Assembly: GCA_023301725.1 (NCBI GenBank) | Contig: JALZUD010000013.1 | Location: 62,001-126,000 of the forward strand | Direction: 5' to 3' | DNA: 64,000 nt | Source of the DNA: Granulosicoccus sp. | GTDB lineage: Bacteria > Pseudomonadota > Gammaproteobacteria > Granulosicoccales > Granulosicoccaceae | Part shown: in pieces, positions 8,155 to 16,670 of the stretch | Layout of the letters: the number at the start of each line of letters is the position of its first letter | Numbering within the stretch: position 1 is the stretch's first letter | Translations under genes and position numbers: made by a program | Notes under the pieces: model-generated | What the model saw: only the letters and a program-made list of their open reading frames with translations | Databases searched by the model: none | What the model was told of the DNA's origin: nothing

Positions 8155-9261
8155 TCAGAACGCACGGAACTCCATTTGCTTGGGCGCCTGGTCGTCAATA
8201 TCGCTCAGGGTACTGAAAGCCACACCCAGCAAACGCACACCACGACGATTATCTACCGCCAGTGCTTTGTCCAATAGCACGGGAAGCACCCGTGCCAACA
8301 CCGCTTGATCGATGTCGCCAATCGAATGCGAGTATGCGCGCGTCAGGGTTTCAAAATCGCCAAAACGCACTTTAACGCTCACCGTATTCGCAGACAGCCG
8401 TTTTTCAGACAACGACTCCAACAATTCAATGCCTAGAGACTCCAGAACCTCAAGCATTGCATCAGTAGCCACAAGGTTTTCAGAGAACGTGCGCTCACTA
8501 CCCATTGACCGACGCGTGCGAGAGCTACTGACAGGCCGATGATCGACACCTCTCGACGCATGATAGAGATAGGTTGAACTCTTACCGAACTCTCGCGCAA
8601 GTTCATCTAGCGGCCAGGCTTTCAAATCACCCCCTTTATAGATGCCAAGCTCCATCATGCGTGCTTCAGTCACCCGACCCACGCCATAAAATCGTCCAAT
8701 GGGCAGTTGCTCAACAAAGGCCTCTCCCTCATGAGGTCGGATACAGTACAGCCCATCAGGCTTGTCAAAATCTGAGGCAATTTTGGCGAGAAATTTATTG
8801 TACGACACACCTGCAGAGGCAATCAGTGCAGTACGCTCGTGAATGATTTTACGTATTTCCTGCGCAAGTAGCAGAGCCGAGCCTCTGAATAGACCACTGT
8901 CGGTGACGTCAAGATAGGCCTCGTCGAGAGACAATGGCTCTACCAGACTTGTAAATGATCGAAAAACGTCTTGAATCTGGCCTGACACCGCCTGATATTC
9001 ACTAAATCTTGGCTTAACGAACACAGCATGAGGGCAGCGCCTGCCAGCTTCCGCACTGGGCATTGCTGAGTGGATACCAAAAGCTCTCGCCTCGTAGCTG
9101 CAAGCCGCAACCACACCCCGACCGTTAGGCTGGCCGCCCACAATGACGGGTTTACCACGCAATTCAGGATTATCACGCTGCTCTACGGATGCGTAGAACG
9201 CGTCCATGTCCACATGAATAATCTTTCTGTGTATTTCTTTATGCTTGGAGGTGAACGACAT
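8155..9261 (-). CDS. dinB: DNA polymerase IV (DinB)
   Basis: Y-family translesion polymerase of 368 residues, about E. coli length (351). The catalytic acidic residues lie in HVDMDAFYASVE near residue 18 and SLDEAYLDVT near residue 114; the family motifs KFLAKIASD and FYGVGRVTEARM (helix-hairpin-helix region) follow. The little-finger domain fills the C-terminal third. It bypasses damaged bases such as N2-dG adducts. It ends convergent with the cyclic-di-GMP gene and starts divergent from minC. I saw no CTGT-N8-ACAG LexA box in the 66-base start region, unlike the HNH gene at 48-49.5 kb. Confidence 0.95.
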   Translation of the reverse strand: MSFTSKHKEIHRKIIHVDMDAFYASVEQRDNPELRGKPVIVGGQPNGRGVVAACSYEARAFGIHSAMPSAEAGRRCPHAVFVKPRFSEYQAVSGQIQDVFRSFTSLVEPLSLDEAYLDVTDSGLFRGSALLLAQEIRKIIHERTALIASAGVSYNKFLAKIASDFDKPDGLYCIRPHEGEAFVEQLPIGRFYGVGRVTEARMMELGIYKGGDLKAWPLDELAREFGKSSTYLYHASRGVDHRPVSSSRTRRSMGSERTFSENLVATDAMLEVLESLGIELLESLSEKRLSANTVSVKVRFGDFETLTRAYSHSIGDIDQAVLARVLPVLLDKALAVDNRRGVRLLGVAFSTLSDIDDQAPKQMEFRAF

Positions 9262-9327
9262 GGGCCTGCGAGTGGGTATTTGCTTTAAACTCTACACCAC
9301 CGCGAACAACATAAATGGAGCATTATC

Positions 9328-10092
9328 GTGTCGAGCAAAACCGGCGTCGAACTAAAGGGTGGCATGTACACCTTTATGTCGCTCAAGCTCCACACCAGTG
9401 ACACTGACATCATCAATCAGCAACTCGCTGACAAGGTGCAGCAGGCCCCAGCATTTTTCAAAAACACGCCTGTTGTCGTCGATTTCTCTGCACTGGAAGC
9501 ACTCACCGACGAACAATTCGATGCCAATGAGCTCATCGAATGCGTGAGACGTCACAAACTATTACCAATAGTTGCCAGTCTTGGCAACAAATCTTCACCG
9601 CTAGGTGAGTCAATCGCGATACCATTGATAGAAGGTAGTGTACGCAGTGGTAGTACGCAGAAAACTGCCGAAAAAGCTCAAAATCACGAGGACGTTGCAG
9701 ACAAAGAAAGAGAGGAGCCCTCAATAGAAGATAGTGCAATTTCTAGAGAAGTGGAATTTATTGTCAAGGCACCGCTGTTTATCAACAAGCCCGTACGTTC
9801 AGGACAACAGATTTATGCTCGCGAAACCGACTTGATCATTATGGGTCCAGTAGGTCCGGGAGCAGAAGTAATAGCAGATAACAACATCCATATTTACGGC
9901 CCGTTAAGAGGCCGAGCCTTATGTGGTGTTTCAGGCAATGCATCATCGCGCATTTTTTGTACATCCTTAGAAGCAGAATTAGTATCTGTGGCAGGCAGTT
10001 TTCGCATGCTAGAGACAATACCTCCAGAGCTGCGCGGCAAACCCGCACAAATCTGGTTAGAAGACGGCAAGCTCAGAATTGAGCCGTTGTAA
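9328..10092 (+). CDS. minC: Septum site-determining protein MinC
   Basis: Division inhibitor that blocks FtsZ assembly away from mid-cell. The 254 residues comprise an N-terminal MinC domain (about 1-105), a charged linker (115-145) and the C-terminal beta-helix domain with glycine-turn repeats (IIMGPVGPGAEV, IHIYGPLRGRA, IFCTSLEAELVSVAG) that binds MinD and dimerises. The start is GTG at 9328; an internal ATG 36 bases on would cut the first strand. It is the first gene of minCDE, with 63 bases before minD. Confidence 0.94.
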   Translation: MSSKTGVELKGGMYTFMSLKLHTSDTDIINQQLADKVQQAPAFFKNTPVVVDFSALEALTDEQFDANELIECVRRHKLLPIVASLGNKSSPLGESIAIPLIEGSVRSGSTQKTAEKAQNHEDVADKEREEPSIEDSAISREVEFIVKAPLFINKPVRSGQQIYARETDLIIMGPVGPGAEVIADNNIHIYGPLRGRALCGVSGNASSRIFCTSLEAELVSVAGSFRMLETIPPELRGKPAQIWLEDGKLRIEPL

Positions 10093-10123
10093 CGCATTTC
10101 TACAGACGTACATTTATTAAACG

Positions 10124-10143
10124 CTGTAAAACAGGTTTTTTTT
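10124..10143 (+). terminator. Weak mini-terminator between minC and minD
   Basis: CTGT and ACAG pair around an AAA loop and are followed by eight T residues just before the minD ribosome-binding site. A 4-base-pair stem is short, so at most this would attenuate read-through from minC into minD. Confidence 0.2.
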
Positions 10144-10155
10144 GGGAGTGGAAGT

Positions 10156-10965
10156 TTGACTAAGACAATCGTCGTAACCTCGGGTAAGGGTGGAGTCGGC
10201 AAGACGACTACCAGTGCGTCCATAGCAACCGGACTTGCCGAGCGCGGGTACAAAACCGTTGTAATAGATTTTGACGTTGGCTTACGCAACCTCGATCTGG
10301 TCATGGGTTGCGAGCGTCGTGTGGTTTACGACTTAGTCAATCTGGTCAATCAGGAGTCCAGCCTTCATCAGACACTGATCAAAGATAAACGCATAGAAAA
10401 TTTGTACATCCTGCCCGCCTCGCAAACACGCGACAAAGATGCACTCACCATAGAGGGTATAGCGCGTGTCATGCACAAACTGAAAAAAAGCGATTTCGAT
10501 TACATCATCTGTGATTCCCCTGCAGGCATCGAAAAGGGCGCAAAAATGGCCTTGTACTTTGCCGACGAAGCCATTATCACGACCAATCCTGAAGTCTCCT
10601 CTGTCCGTGACTCAGACAGAATCCTCGGCATTTTGCAAAGCGAATCAAAGCGCTCCAAAATGAACGAAGACCCAGTCAAGGAACATCTGTTAATCACACG
10701 CTACAACCCTGGGCGTGTCAAAGACGGGCAAATGTTAAGCGTTGACGATATCGTCGACCTGCTTGCCATTCCCCTACTTGGCATTATCCCAGAGTCTCCC
10801 ACGGTGCTCGATTGTTCAAATGAAGGTAAGCCTGTCATTCTGGACGAGGTCAGCGAAGCGGGTCAGGCGTACTCAGACGCCATCGATCGCCTGTTGGGCG
10901 AAACCAAGCCACATCGCTTCATGGAGGCCCCTAAGAAAGGCCTTCTGTCGCGTCTATTCGGATAG
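10156..10965 (+). CDS. minD: Septum site-determining ATPase MinD
   Basis: Membrane-cycling ParA-type ATPase of 269 residues that recruits MinC and is displaced by MinE to give pole-to-pole oscillation. The deviant Walker A GKGGVGKTT starts at residue 10, with Lys11 as the signature lysine. The ICDSPAGIE switch and the C-terminal amphipathic membrane-targeting helix (KKGLLSRLFG) are intact. The start is TTG with a GGGAGTGG site upstream; the conserved TKTIVVTSGKGG begins right there. minE starts 7 bases after its stop. Confidence 0.96.
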   Translation: MTKTIVVTSGKGGVGKTTTSASIATGLAERGYKTVVIDFDVGLRNLDLVMGCERRVVYDLVNLVNQESSLHQTLIKDKRIENLYILPASQTRDKDALTIEGIARVMHKLKKSDFDYIICDSPAGIEKGAKMALYFADEAIITTNPEVSSVRDSDRILGILQSESKRSKMNEDPVKEHLLITRYNPGRVKDGQMLSVDDIVDLLAIPLLGIIPESPTVLDCSNEGKPVILDEVSEAGQAYSDAIDRLLGETKPHRFMEAPKKGLLSRLFG

Positions 10966-10971
10966 GGTGCT

Positions 10972-11301
10972 ATGGGCTTTTTCAAATTTTTTCAATCATC
11001 TAAGGATGACCAATCTGCCAAACTGGCGAAAGATCGCCTTCAAGTTCTGATCGCACACCAGCGAACTGATCGAACTGGCCCAGACTACCTGCCTATGCTC
11101 CGGCAAGATATTCTGGACGTGATCAAAAAATACGTATCAGTTGGAGATGACGCGCTGTCAGTCCAAGTAGACCAGCAAGACGACTGCGATGTACTTGAAT
11201 TGAACATCACGCTACCCGAGGACGCGGAAGCCACAGCTAATGCCTTGTCTGTGGCCAAACGCCGCGCTCAGGAACGGGCTCAAGAGGCCGCTGGCGTCTA
11301 G
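10972..11301 (+). CDS. minE: Cell division topological factor MinE
   Basis: A 109-residue MinE that stimulates MinD ATPase. It has the N-terminal membrane-binding helix (MGFFKFF), the MinD-contact segment (AKDRLQVLIAHQR) and the dimerisation domain with DILDVIKKYV. A C-terminal tail of about 20 charged residues makes it longer than the 88-residue E. coli protein. It is co-transcribed with minD. Confidence 0.95.
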   Translation: MGFFKFFQSSKDDQSAKLAKDRLQVLIAHQRTDRTGPDYLPMLRQDILDVIKKYVSVGDDALSVQVDQQDDCDVLELNITLPEDAEATANALSVAKRRAQERAQEAAGV

Positions 11302-11833
11302 CCTGCTGTTTCGCAGCACCTGGTACTAATCAAGAACCACCTCCCCTAGGTTTGGGGAGAAGGCCAATCGTGGAATACGGTTGGCACTAGCGAGCAGGAC
11401 TCAAAAGCCCCCCCTCTCCCTCTTCTCGCCTATCCCAGCTCGAACGTCTAGCTACTTTTGCATTCACAGCCTAGGCAATTGGATAGCGTTATGTTGTTAT
11501 TTACGCACAACACGCTGGATTGTTGGCAGTCAGCCACGAATGTCACTGCCATTCGGGCGAATCAACATTATTGCAAAGTACTTTGTTGCAAAAAAACCAC
11601 GCCAATGAAACACGGCGAGCAAAAGTTGGGTTATTCTTCGCATTAGAACTGGCACACCGTTGTATCTGTTCTACACTCTTTTTGTGCGGCACCGCTGTCC
11701 AAGTCAATGTTTTGCTAAAACGCAATTAGTTGTTGCTTTATTCCGACACGCTGACTAGAGTTGCATCGCTGAAACACAAATGTTGTTTAAAAGAACGCTA
11801 TTACAGCAAATATCTGATTGGAGAAAACACACA
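11302..11833. other. 532-base gap between minE and the porin gene
   Basis: No credible gene is seen. A hairpin at 11341-11359 (CTCCCC with GGGGAG) may end the min operon, though without a T run. A perfect 12-base palindrome CAAAGTACTTTG lies at 11574-11585, flanked by TTG and TTGCAA, and could be an operator. The porin ribosome-binding site GGAGA is at 11820-11824. Short frames in this gap have no coding character. Confidence 0.5.
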
Positions 11834-12841
11834 ATGAAATGCACTAAGACTTTAATCGCAGTAGCAATCGCAGGTATTGCTGCAGCACCCATGATGGCCT
11901 CTGCAGATACGACACTTTTTGGTGTTGTTGAAATCCAGCTCAATGGTTCTGATGCAGACGATATCGACGCGGTAGACGCAATTCCAGAATCAGCTCCTGG
12001 TGCAGGGGACGGTGTAGAGGGAGTAGCAGCTTCAGAGCCGGGCGATGCTCGCTTCAATGCTGATGACGTTCTATTCGGTATTACTTCTGAGCATGAAATG
12101 AACAGCGGTCTCACTGCCTACGGTAGCCTGCGTGTTGACATAAACAGACTGTCAAACGAAGGTCGTCAGACTATCGACGTCAACAACACTCCAGGAAACG
12201 ACGAAGATGATGAGGAAATCACATCTTTGGGTTCCGCTGACTCTATCCATGTCGGTATCAAAGGCGGTTTCGGTAACGTTCGATTCGGCGAAACTTTCAA
12301 CCCAGCAGAAATGGGCCAGGTCGCTAACGATATCTTCGACGTAACTGGCGACATCAACGGTGGCGTAGGTTACGCAGGTAGCTTTGGTCCAGTTAGCATT
12401 CAGGCAGCTTTTGCTCCAGAGCAAAACGAAGACGTTACCGCTATCGGTGGATCGTTCAACCTTGGTGGATTCGCAATCGGCGCAGGTGCTGAGTCACGTG
12501 GTGTTGACGAGCAAGTTGCAGGCTCAATTGGTGCTTCTTTCTCTTTCGCCGGCGCAGCTATCGCGGCTAACTTCTGGTCCAGAGAAGAAGCTGAAGGTTC
12601 AACTGACGGAGACACAGAGTCTTTCACAGTGAAGATCGGTTACGGAATCGCAGGTATATCTGCTGACCTGACAATCGCTCATCAAGAAGATGACGGCCCA
12701 ATTGATGACGATGCAATACGTCTTGACCTTTCATACAACCTTGGCGGCGGCATGACTGTCAGCTCACGAGTCACGTCTGAAGAGCCTAACAGCGGTGATG
12801 ATCTAGTTTCTTACCGTTTCAAGCTCAGCAAAGCATTCTAA
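11834..12841 (+). CDS. Outer-membrane general porin
   Basis: A 335-residue porin of the Gram-negative trimeric 16-strand type. The signal peptide is clear: MKCTKTLIAVAIAGIAAA then cleavage after ASA near residue 23, before DTTLFGVVE. Alternating strands and an end in Phe (FKLSKAF) are typical of outer-membrane barrels. The loops are rich in Asp and Glu, as in porins of marine bacteria, which suggests cation preference. A start at 11780 would add 18 residues ahead of the signal, so 11834 with GGAGA ten bases upstream is preferred. It is monocistronic with its own terminator. Confidence 0.88.
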   Translation: MKCTKTLIAVAIAGIAAAPMMASADTTLFGVVEIQLNGSDADDIDAVDAIPESAPGAGDGVEGVAASEPGDARFNADDVLFGITSEHEMNSGLTAYGSLRVDINRLSNEGRQTIDVNNTPGNDEDDEEITSLGSADSIHVGIKGGFGNVRFGETFNPAEMGQVANDIFDVTGDINGGVGYAGSFGPVSIQAAFAPEQNEDVTAIGGSFNLGGFAIGAGAESRGVDEQVAGSIGASFSFAGAAIAANFWSREEAEGSTDGDTESFTVKIGYGIAGISADLTIAHQEDDGPIDDDAIRLDLSYNLGGGMTVSSRVTSEEPNSGDDLVSYRFKLSKAF

Positions 12842-12880
12842 GATTGCTTAGCTAAATTAGGCTTAACAAGCTAAACAAGA

Positions 12881-12908
12881 AAACCCTTCTTCGGAAGGGT
12901 TTTTTTTT
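12881..12908 (+). terminator. Intrinsic terminator of the porin gene
   Basis: A 9-base-pair stem AAACCCTTC/GAAGGGTTT with a TTCG tetraloop runs into an unbroken T tract, 40 bases after the porin stop. This is a textbook intrinsic terminator. Confidence 0.92.
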
Positions 12909-12979
12909 GCTTATAAAACGACCTAAGAGCATGAGATACTAACGGCTCATAAACGGCACTTCGCAAGCGATCAAGACTG

Positions 12980-15900
12980 ATGGAAAACGGCATATTTGCC
13001 TATATTTTGCGATACAGCAGGAAGCAGCAACTTAAGTTGTTGCTGATGATTATTGCCTCGTTCCCATTTTACTACCTGAGCCTCGATTTACCCAAAACGA
13101 TTATTAATGAGGCCATCGGCGGCATTGAATTTCCTGTAACCGCCACGTTCGACATTTTTGGCTTACAGCTGTACTTTGGCACCTACGAACAAATTCCTTA
13201 CCTATTGTTGCTATGCCTCGCGTTTCTGATGCTGGTTATTGTCAACGGTCTGTTCAAACTCTTCATCAATATTTATCGGGGGTTGCTTGGCGAGCGCATG
13301 CTACGGCGTATGCGACTTCAACTTATTAACCGGATAATGGAATTCCCGTTAGCGCGTTTCCGCCGCACCAGTCAGGGCGAATTGGTGTCAATGGTTAATC
13401 AGGAAACCGAACCATTGGGCGGTTTTATTGGCGAATCTATATCCCTACCCTTGTATCAAGGTGGGTTGCTATTAACTATTTTGACCTTTATGTTTGTCCA
13501 AGACTGGCGCCTTGGACTGGCGTCTATTGCCTTATACCCAGTACAGGCCTGGTTAATCCCAAAATTACAAAGGCAAATTAACCTGCTTAATCAGGAGCGC
13601 ACTTTGCGTATCCGAAGCCTGTCGGAAAATCTGGGTGAAGTGGTAGCTGGCATCAATGAGGTCCATGCCAATAACAACTTACGATTCTACGATCATCATT
13701 TTTCAATCCTTCTTGGCGTTATCTATTTTATTCGGATAAAGATCTACAAAAAGAAGTTTCTTATTAAATTTTTAAACAACTCGTTCGCCCAAATAACGCC
13801 GTTCTTCTTTTTCCTTATCGGTGGTGTCCTCGTTATACAAGGCAACCTATCCATTGGAGCGCTGGTGGCGGCACTTGCAGCCTACAAAGATCTTTCACCT
13901 CCATGGAAAGAGCTTTTAAGCTGGTATCAGGGGCAAGCGGATGCTCGTTTGCGCTACTCCGTGCTTGTTGAACAATTCCAGCAGGACGAATCAGATTCAG
14001 CATCAGATCCTAAAATACACACCGAACCTGTCACTCAACAGGCAGCCCTACCCATGGTTGCCAGTAGAGTCAGCTTTACACAGAGCAACAGAGGTCAGGA
14101 GATCAACAGTGCGTCGTTGACGATTGAATCTGGGGATTGGATCAGCCTAGTGGGTGCAAGCTCGAGCGGCAAAGGCACTATGGCTCAGCTCTGCGCACGG
14201 CTCATTGATCCTACCGATGGCAAGCTGCATTATGCCAACCAGGACAGCACACAAGTGCCTCGAGCAGCCACCACCATGTCAATAGCCTATGTAGGCCATG
14301 ATTCTTATGTGTTTTCGGGCACGGTGCGCAGCAATCTTCTGCAAGGATTAAAACAACAGCCGCAAACCAATCTAAGCGCTGAAGGACGCAGTTCAGCGCT
14401 TGTTGAGAATATTAAAAAAAGCGACTGGGAGCGTGAAGCTGGTCTGTCAGGCAATAGCGATCTGGCCCTGGATACCGATTGGATTGATTACGAAAAAGCA
14501 GGCGTGGATAGTCCAGAATCATTGTCCACCACTATTGCAACTGTGCTCAACACAGTGGGTGCAGCTGACGATATTATCGGCAATGCCTTATCACAAAAAA
14601 TCAGTTCGCAACAAAAACCTGAATTGGTGAAGAGCATTCTCGAAGCAAGACACTTGTTCAAAGAGCAGATCATGGAGCAGGGGCTGGGATCAGTGGTGGA
14701 ATTTCTTGATCCAGAACAATACAACGACAATGCAACGCTTGCCGAAAATATTTTATTTGGTATATCAGACTTAGCTGAATTCTCCACAGAAGGTTTAACA
14801 CACCACCCTGTGCTGCGTGAGTTATTAAAAGAATATGATCTGGCCGATGCACTAGACAACATCGCTTTTGAGACTGCAAAAACACTGTGTGAGTTGTTTA
14901 TGGATCTGCCTTCAGATCATGAATTTTTCAGTCGGTACGACCTGGTTAACGCTGAGGATCTTGAGCAATTCGATCGCATACTACGCACTCTGAAAAAACG
15001 AAAGACCATCACCAAGCTAGTCACAAAAGACAAGGTGCTCATTAGATCCATCAGCTTCAAACTGGTCAGTGGGCGTCATCGCCTGGACATGCTCAGCGAT
15101 GACATGAAACAACGAGTCGTTAAACTACGAAAGAAATTTACACAAAAACTTGATGACAACTCTCGCAGTCATATTGACCGCTTTTCTCCAGATAAATACA
15201 ACTCATTGGTATCCATCAGAGAAAACATTATTTTTGGACGAATCGTTTATGGTCGCCTTGGTTCACACAAAAAAGTGCAGGCAATCATTCTCAACGTACT
15301 GCAAAGCTTAAACTTGATGCCACCCATTTACGAAGTGGGCATCGCTGCCAAAGTTGGACTCGCCGGAAGCCTTCTCAGCGTCACACAACGACAAAAGCTG
15401 GCGCTTGCCCGAGGATTACTAAAACGCCCTGAGCTCTTAGTGATCCACGAAGGCCTGAATGCAACCAGTACCGAAGAGACGCACGTCATATTGTCAAACA
15501 TCAAAGAACAGCACCCTAATATCAGTGTACTCTGGGTGGACAACGATTTGCGCTTCACCGACTTGTTTGACAAATACGCCTACTTTCAATCTGGCAAGCT
15601 CGACCGCATTGAAGAGCCATCCAACAAGGTAGATCTTGCCAAAGATAGTGATTCAGACGAACCACGGCAACTTGCAAAACCGGCTTCTGAGGAGACGCGC
15701 CGGGTTCTCAAAGTGCTCGATCAAATTCCTCTTTTTGCCATGCTTGATACTCATCAGCTTCATCTTTTAGCAAGGGGTTGTGAGTCTGTGACACTACCTG
15801 AAGGTAAAAGGCTTTTCGCTCAGGGAGATGTTGGTGATGCTCTCTATGTGGTCGTTGATGGCATCGCTGGTGTTTTCCGATCAAAAGACGGCATTGAAAC

Positions 15901-16138
15901 AAAGGTAGGAGAATATGGCACTGATGAAGTTATTGGTGAACTTGCCTTGTTATCTGACAACCCTCGATGGGCCTCAGTTGATGCTCTATCCAAGCTCAGC
16001 TTACTAAAACTTAAACGCCATGTTTTCCTTGAAACAATACGTTCCAACGGTGAAATTGGCTATCAAATATTGCAAGTAGTGAGCAATCGCTTTTCATCTA
16101 GCAATCCAAGTAGTTCGAACAATTCAATTGATTCTTAA
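12980..16138 (+). CDS. ABC-exporter-like protein with degenerate ATPase and cyclic-nucleotide-binding domain
   Basis: A 1052-residue inner-membrane protein. Residues about 15-335 form an ABC-exporter membrane domain. The nucleotide-binding domain is altered at every key point: Walker A is GASSSGKGT (392-400, Gly after Lys398 instead of Ser/Thr); the Q-loop Gln is missing (YVGHDSYVFSGT); the signature is LSVTQ (799-803); Walker B is LLVIHEG (His823 for Asp); and the H-loop reads VLWVDND. About 350 residues are inserted between the Q-loop and signature, carrying two further Q-loop-like echoes, AENILFG (588-594) and RENIIFG (747-753). Residues about 905-1040 are a cNMP-binding domain with GELAL (Glu987) and PRWAS (Arg996) intact. 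ATP hydrolysis is doubtful; ligand-gated or scaffold function is my inference. Confidence 0.8.
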   Translation: MENGIFAYILRYSRKQQLKLLLMIIASFPFYYLSLDLPKTIINEAIGGIEFPVTATFDIFGLQLYFGTYEQIPYLLLLCLAFLMLVIVNGLFKLFINIYRGLLGERMLRRMRLQLINRIMEFPLARFRRTSQGELVSMVNQETEPLGGFIGESISLPLYQGGLLLTILTFMFVQDWRLGLASIALYPVQAWLIPKLQRQINLLNQERTLRIRSLSENLGEVVAGINEVHANNNLRFYDHHFSILLGVIYFIRIKIYKKKFLIKFLNNSFAQITPFFFFLIGGVLVIQGNLSIGALVAALAAYKDLSPPWKELLSWYQGQADARLRYSVLVEQFQQDESDSASDPKIHTEPVTQQAALPMVASRVSFTQSNRGQEINSASLTIESGDWISLVGASSSGKGTMAQLCARLIDPTDGKLHYANQDSTQVPRAATTMSIAYVGHDSYVFSGTVRSNLLQGLKQQPQTNLSAEGRSSALVENIKKSDWEREAGLSGNSDLALDTDWIDYEKAGVDSPESLSTTIATVLNTVGAADDIIGNALSQKISSQQKPELVKSILEARHLFKEQIMEQGLGSVVEFLDPEQYNDNATLAENILFGISDLAEFSTEGLTHHPVLRELLKEYDLADALDNIAFETAKTLCELFMDLPSDHEFFSRYDLVNAEDLEQFDRILRTLKKRKTITKLVTKDKVLIRSISFKLVSGRHRLDMLSDDMKQRVVKLRKKFTQKLDDNSRSHIDRFSPDKYNSLVSIRENIIFGRIVYGRLGSHKKVQAIILNVLQSLNLMPPIYEVGIAAKVGLAGSLLSVTQRQKLALARGLLKRPELLVIHEGLNATSTEETHVILSNIKEQHPNISVLWVDNDLRFTDLFDKYAYFQSGKLDRIEEPSNKVDLAKDSDSDEPRQLAKPASEETRRVLKVLDQIPLFAMLDTHQLHLLARGCESVTLPEGKRLFAQGDVGDALYVVVDGIAGVFRSKDGIETKVGEYGTDEVIGELALLSDNPRWASVDALSKLSLLKLKRHVFLETIRSNGEIGYQILQVVSNRFSSSNPSSSNNSIDS

Positions 16139-16158
16139 AACACGGTTGAAAATGCCTA

Positions 16159-16617
16159 ATGTCTCTTAACGAAGAATATGAACTGCTTAGCCGTATTGAG
16201 TTGTTTGAAGAACTAAATCCTGTACAACTAAAGCGCTTGATTTTTGTGAGTCGCCGCTATCAAATTGAACCCGATGAGTACCTGTTCAAGCAAGGTGATG
16301 AAATGAGCCGGGTTTTCGCCGTCGTCTCTGGTGAACTTTCTGTTTTGCTCGATTCACCCTCTGGCGAGATACACGTTGCAATGAATTCTACAGGCGATCT
16401 GGTCGGTGAGATTGCCGCTATTTCTGGAGCTGCAAGAACCGCCTCCATTCGTGCTAACACCTATAGCGAAGTTATCGGATTTGAACGTGATCAGTTTGTG
16501 GACACGGTGACCAGCGATCCACCCACAGCCCTTCGATTAATGCAGCTACTATCTACGCGCCTGACACATCAAAACAACCAATTGCGTAAATTAGTGCAAA
16601 AAGGCGTAGTAATTTGA
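16159..16617 (+). CDS. Small cyclic-nucleotide-binding protein
   Basis: A 152-residue protein that is almost entirely one CAP-type cNMP-binding domain. The phosphate-binding cassette is GEIAAISGAARTAS, with the Glu and Arg that hold the cyclic phosphate and ribose. The short C-terminal helix has no DNA-binding domain, so it is not a Crp-like transcription factor. It starts 20 bases after the preceding gene, which ends in a similar domain, so the two are very likely co-expressed and may work together. The nearest cyclase is convergent and immediately downstream. Confidence 0.82.
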   Translation: MSLNEEYELLSRIELFEELNPVQLKRLIFVSRRYQIEPDEYLFKQGDEMSRVFAVVSGELSVLLDSPSGEIHVAMNSTGDLVGEIAAISGAARTASIRANTYSEVIGFERDQFVDTVTSDPPTALRLMQLLSTRLTHQNNQLRKLVQKGVVI

Positions 16618-16670
16618 ATGTTTAACCGCTCGCGGCATGACATGTTATTCACTTTTTAAAGACGGAAAAT

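Noticed and set aside
9262-9327. SOS box for dinB
   Set aside because: No CTGT-N8-ACAG match is present in the dinB-minC spacer.
10124-10143. True terminator splitting minC from minDE
   Set aside because: The stem is only four base pairs; kept as a weak feature, not as an operon boundary.
11381-11729. Several 60-75-codon frames between minE and the porin gene
   Set aside because: They overlap one another in different frames, lack ribosome-binding sites and have no recognisable composition or domain.
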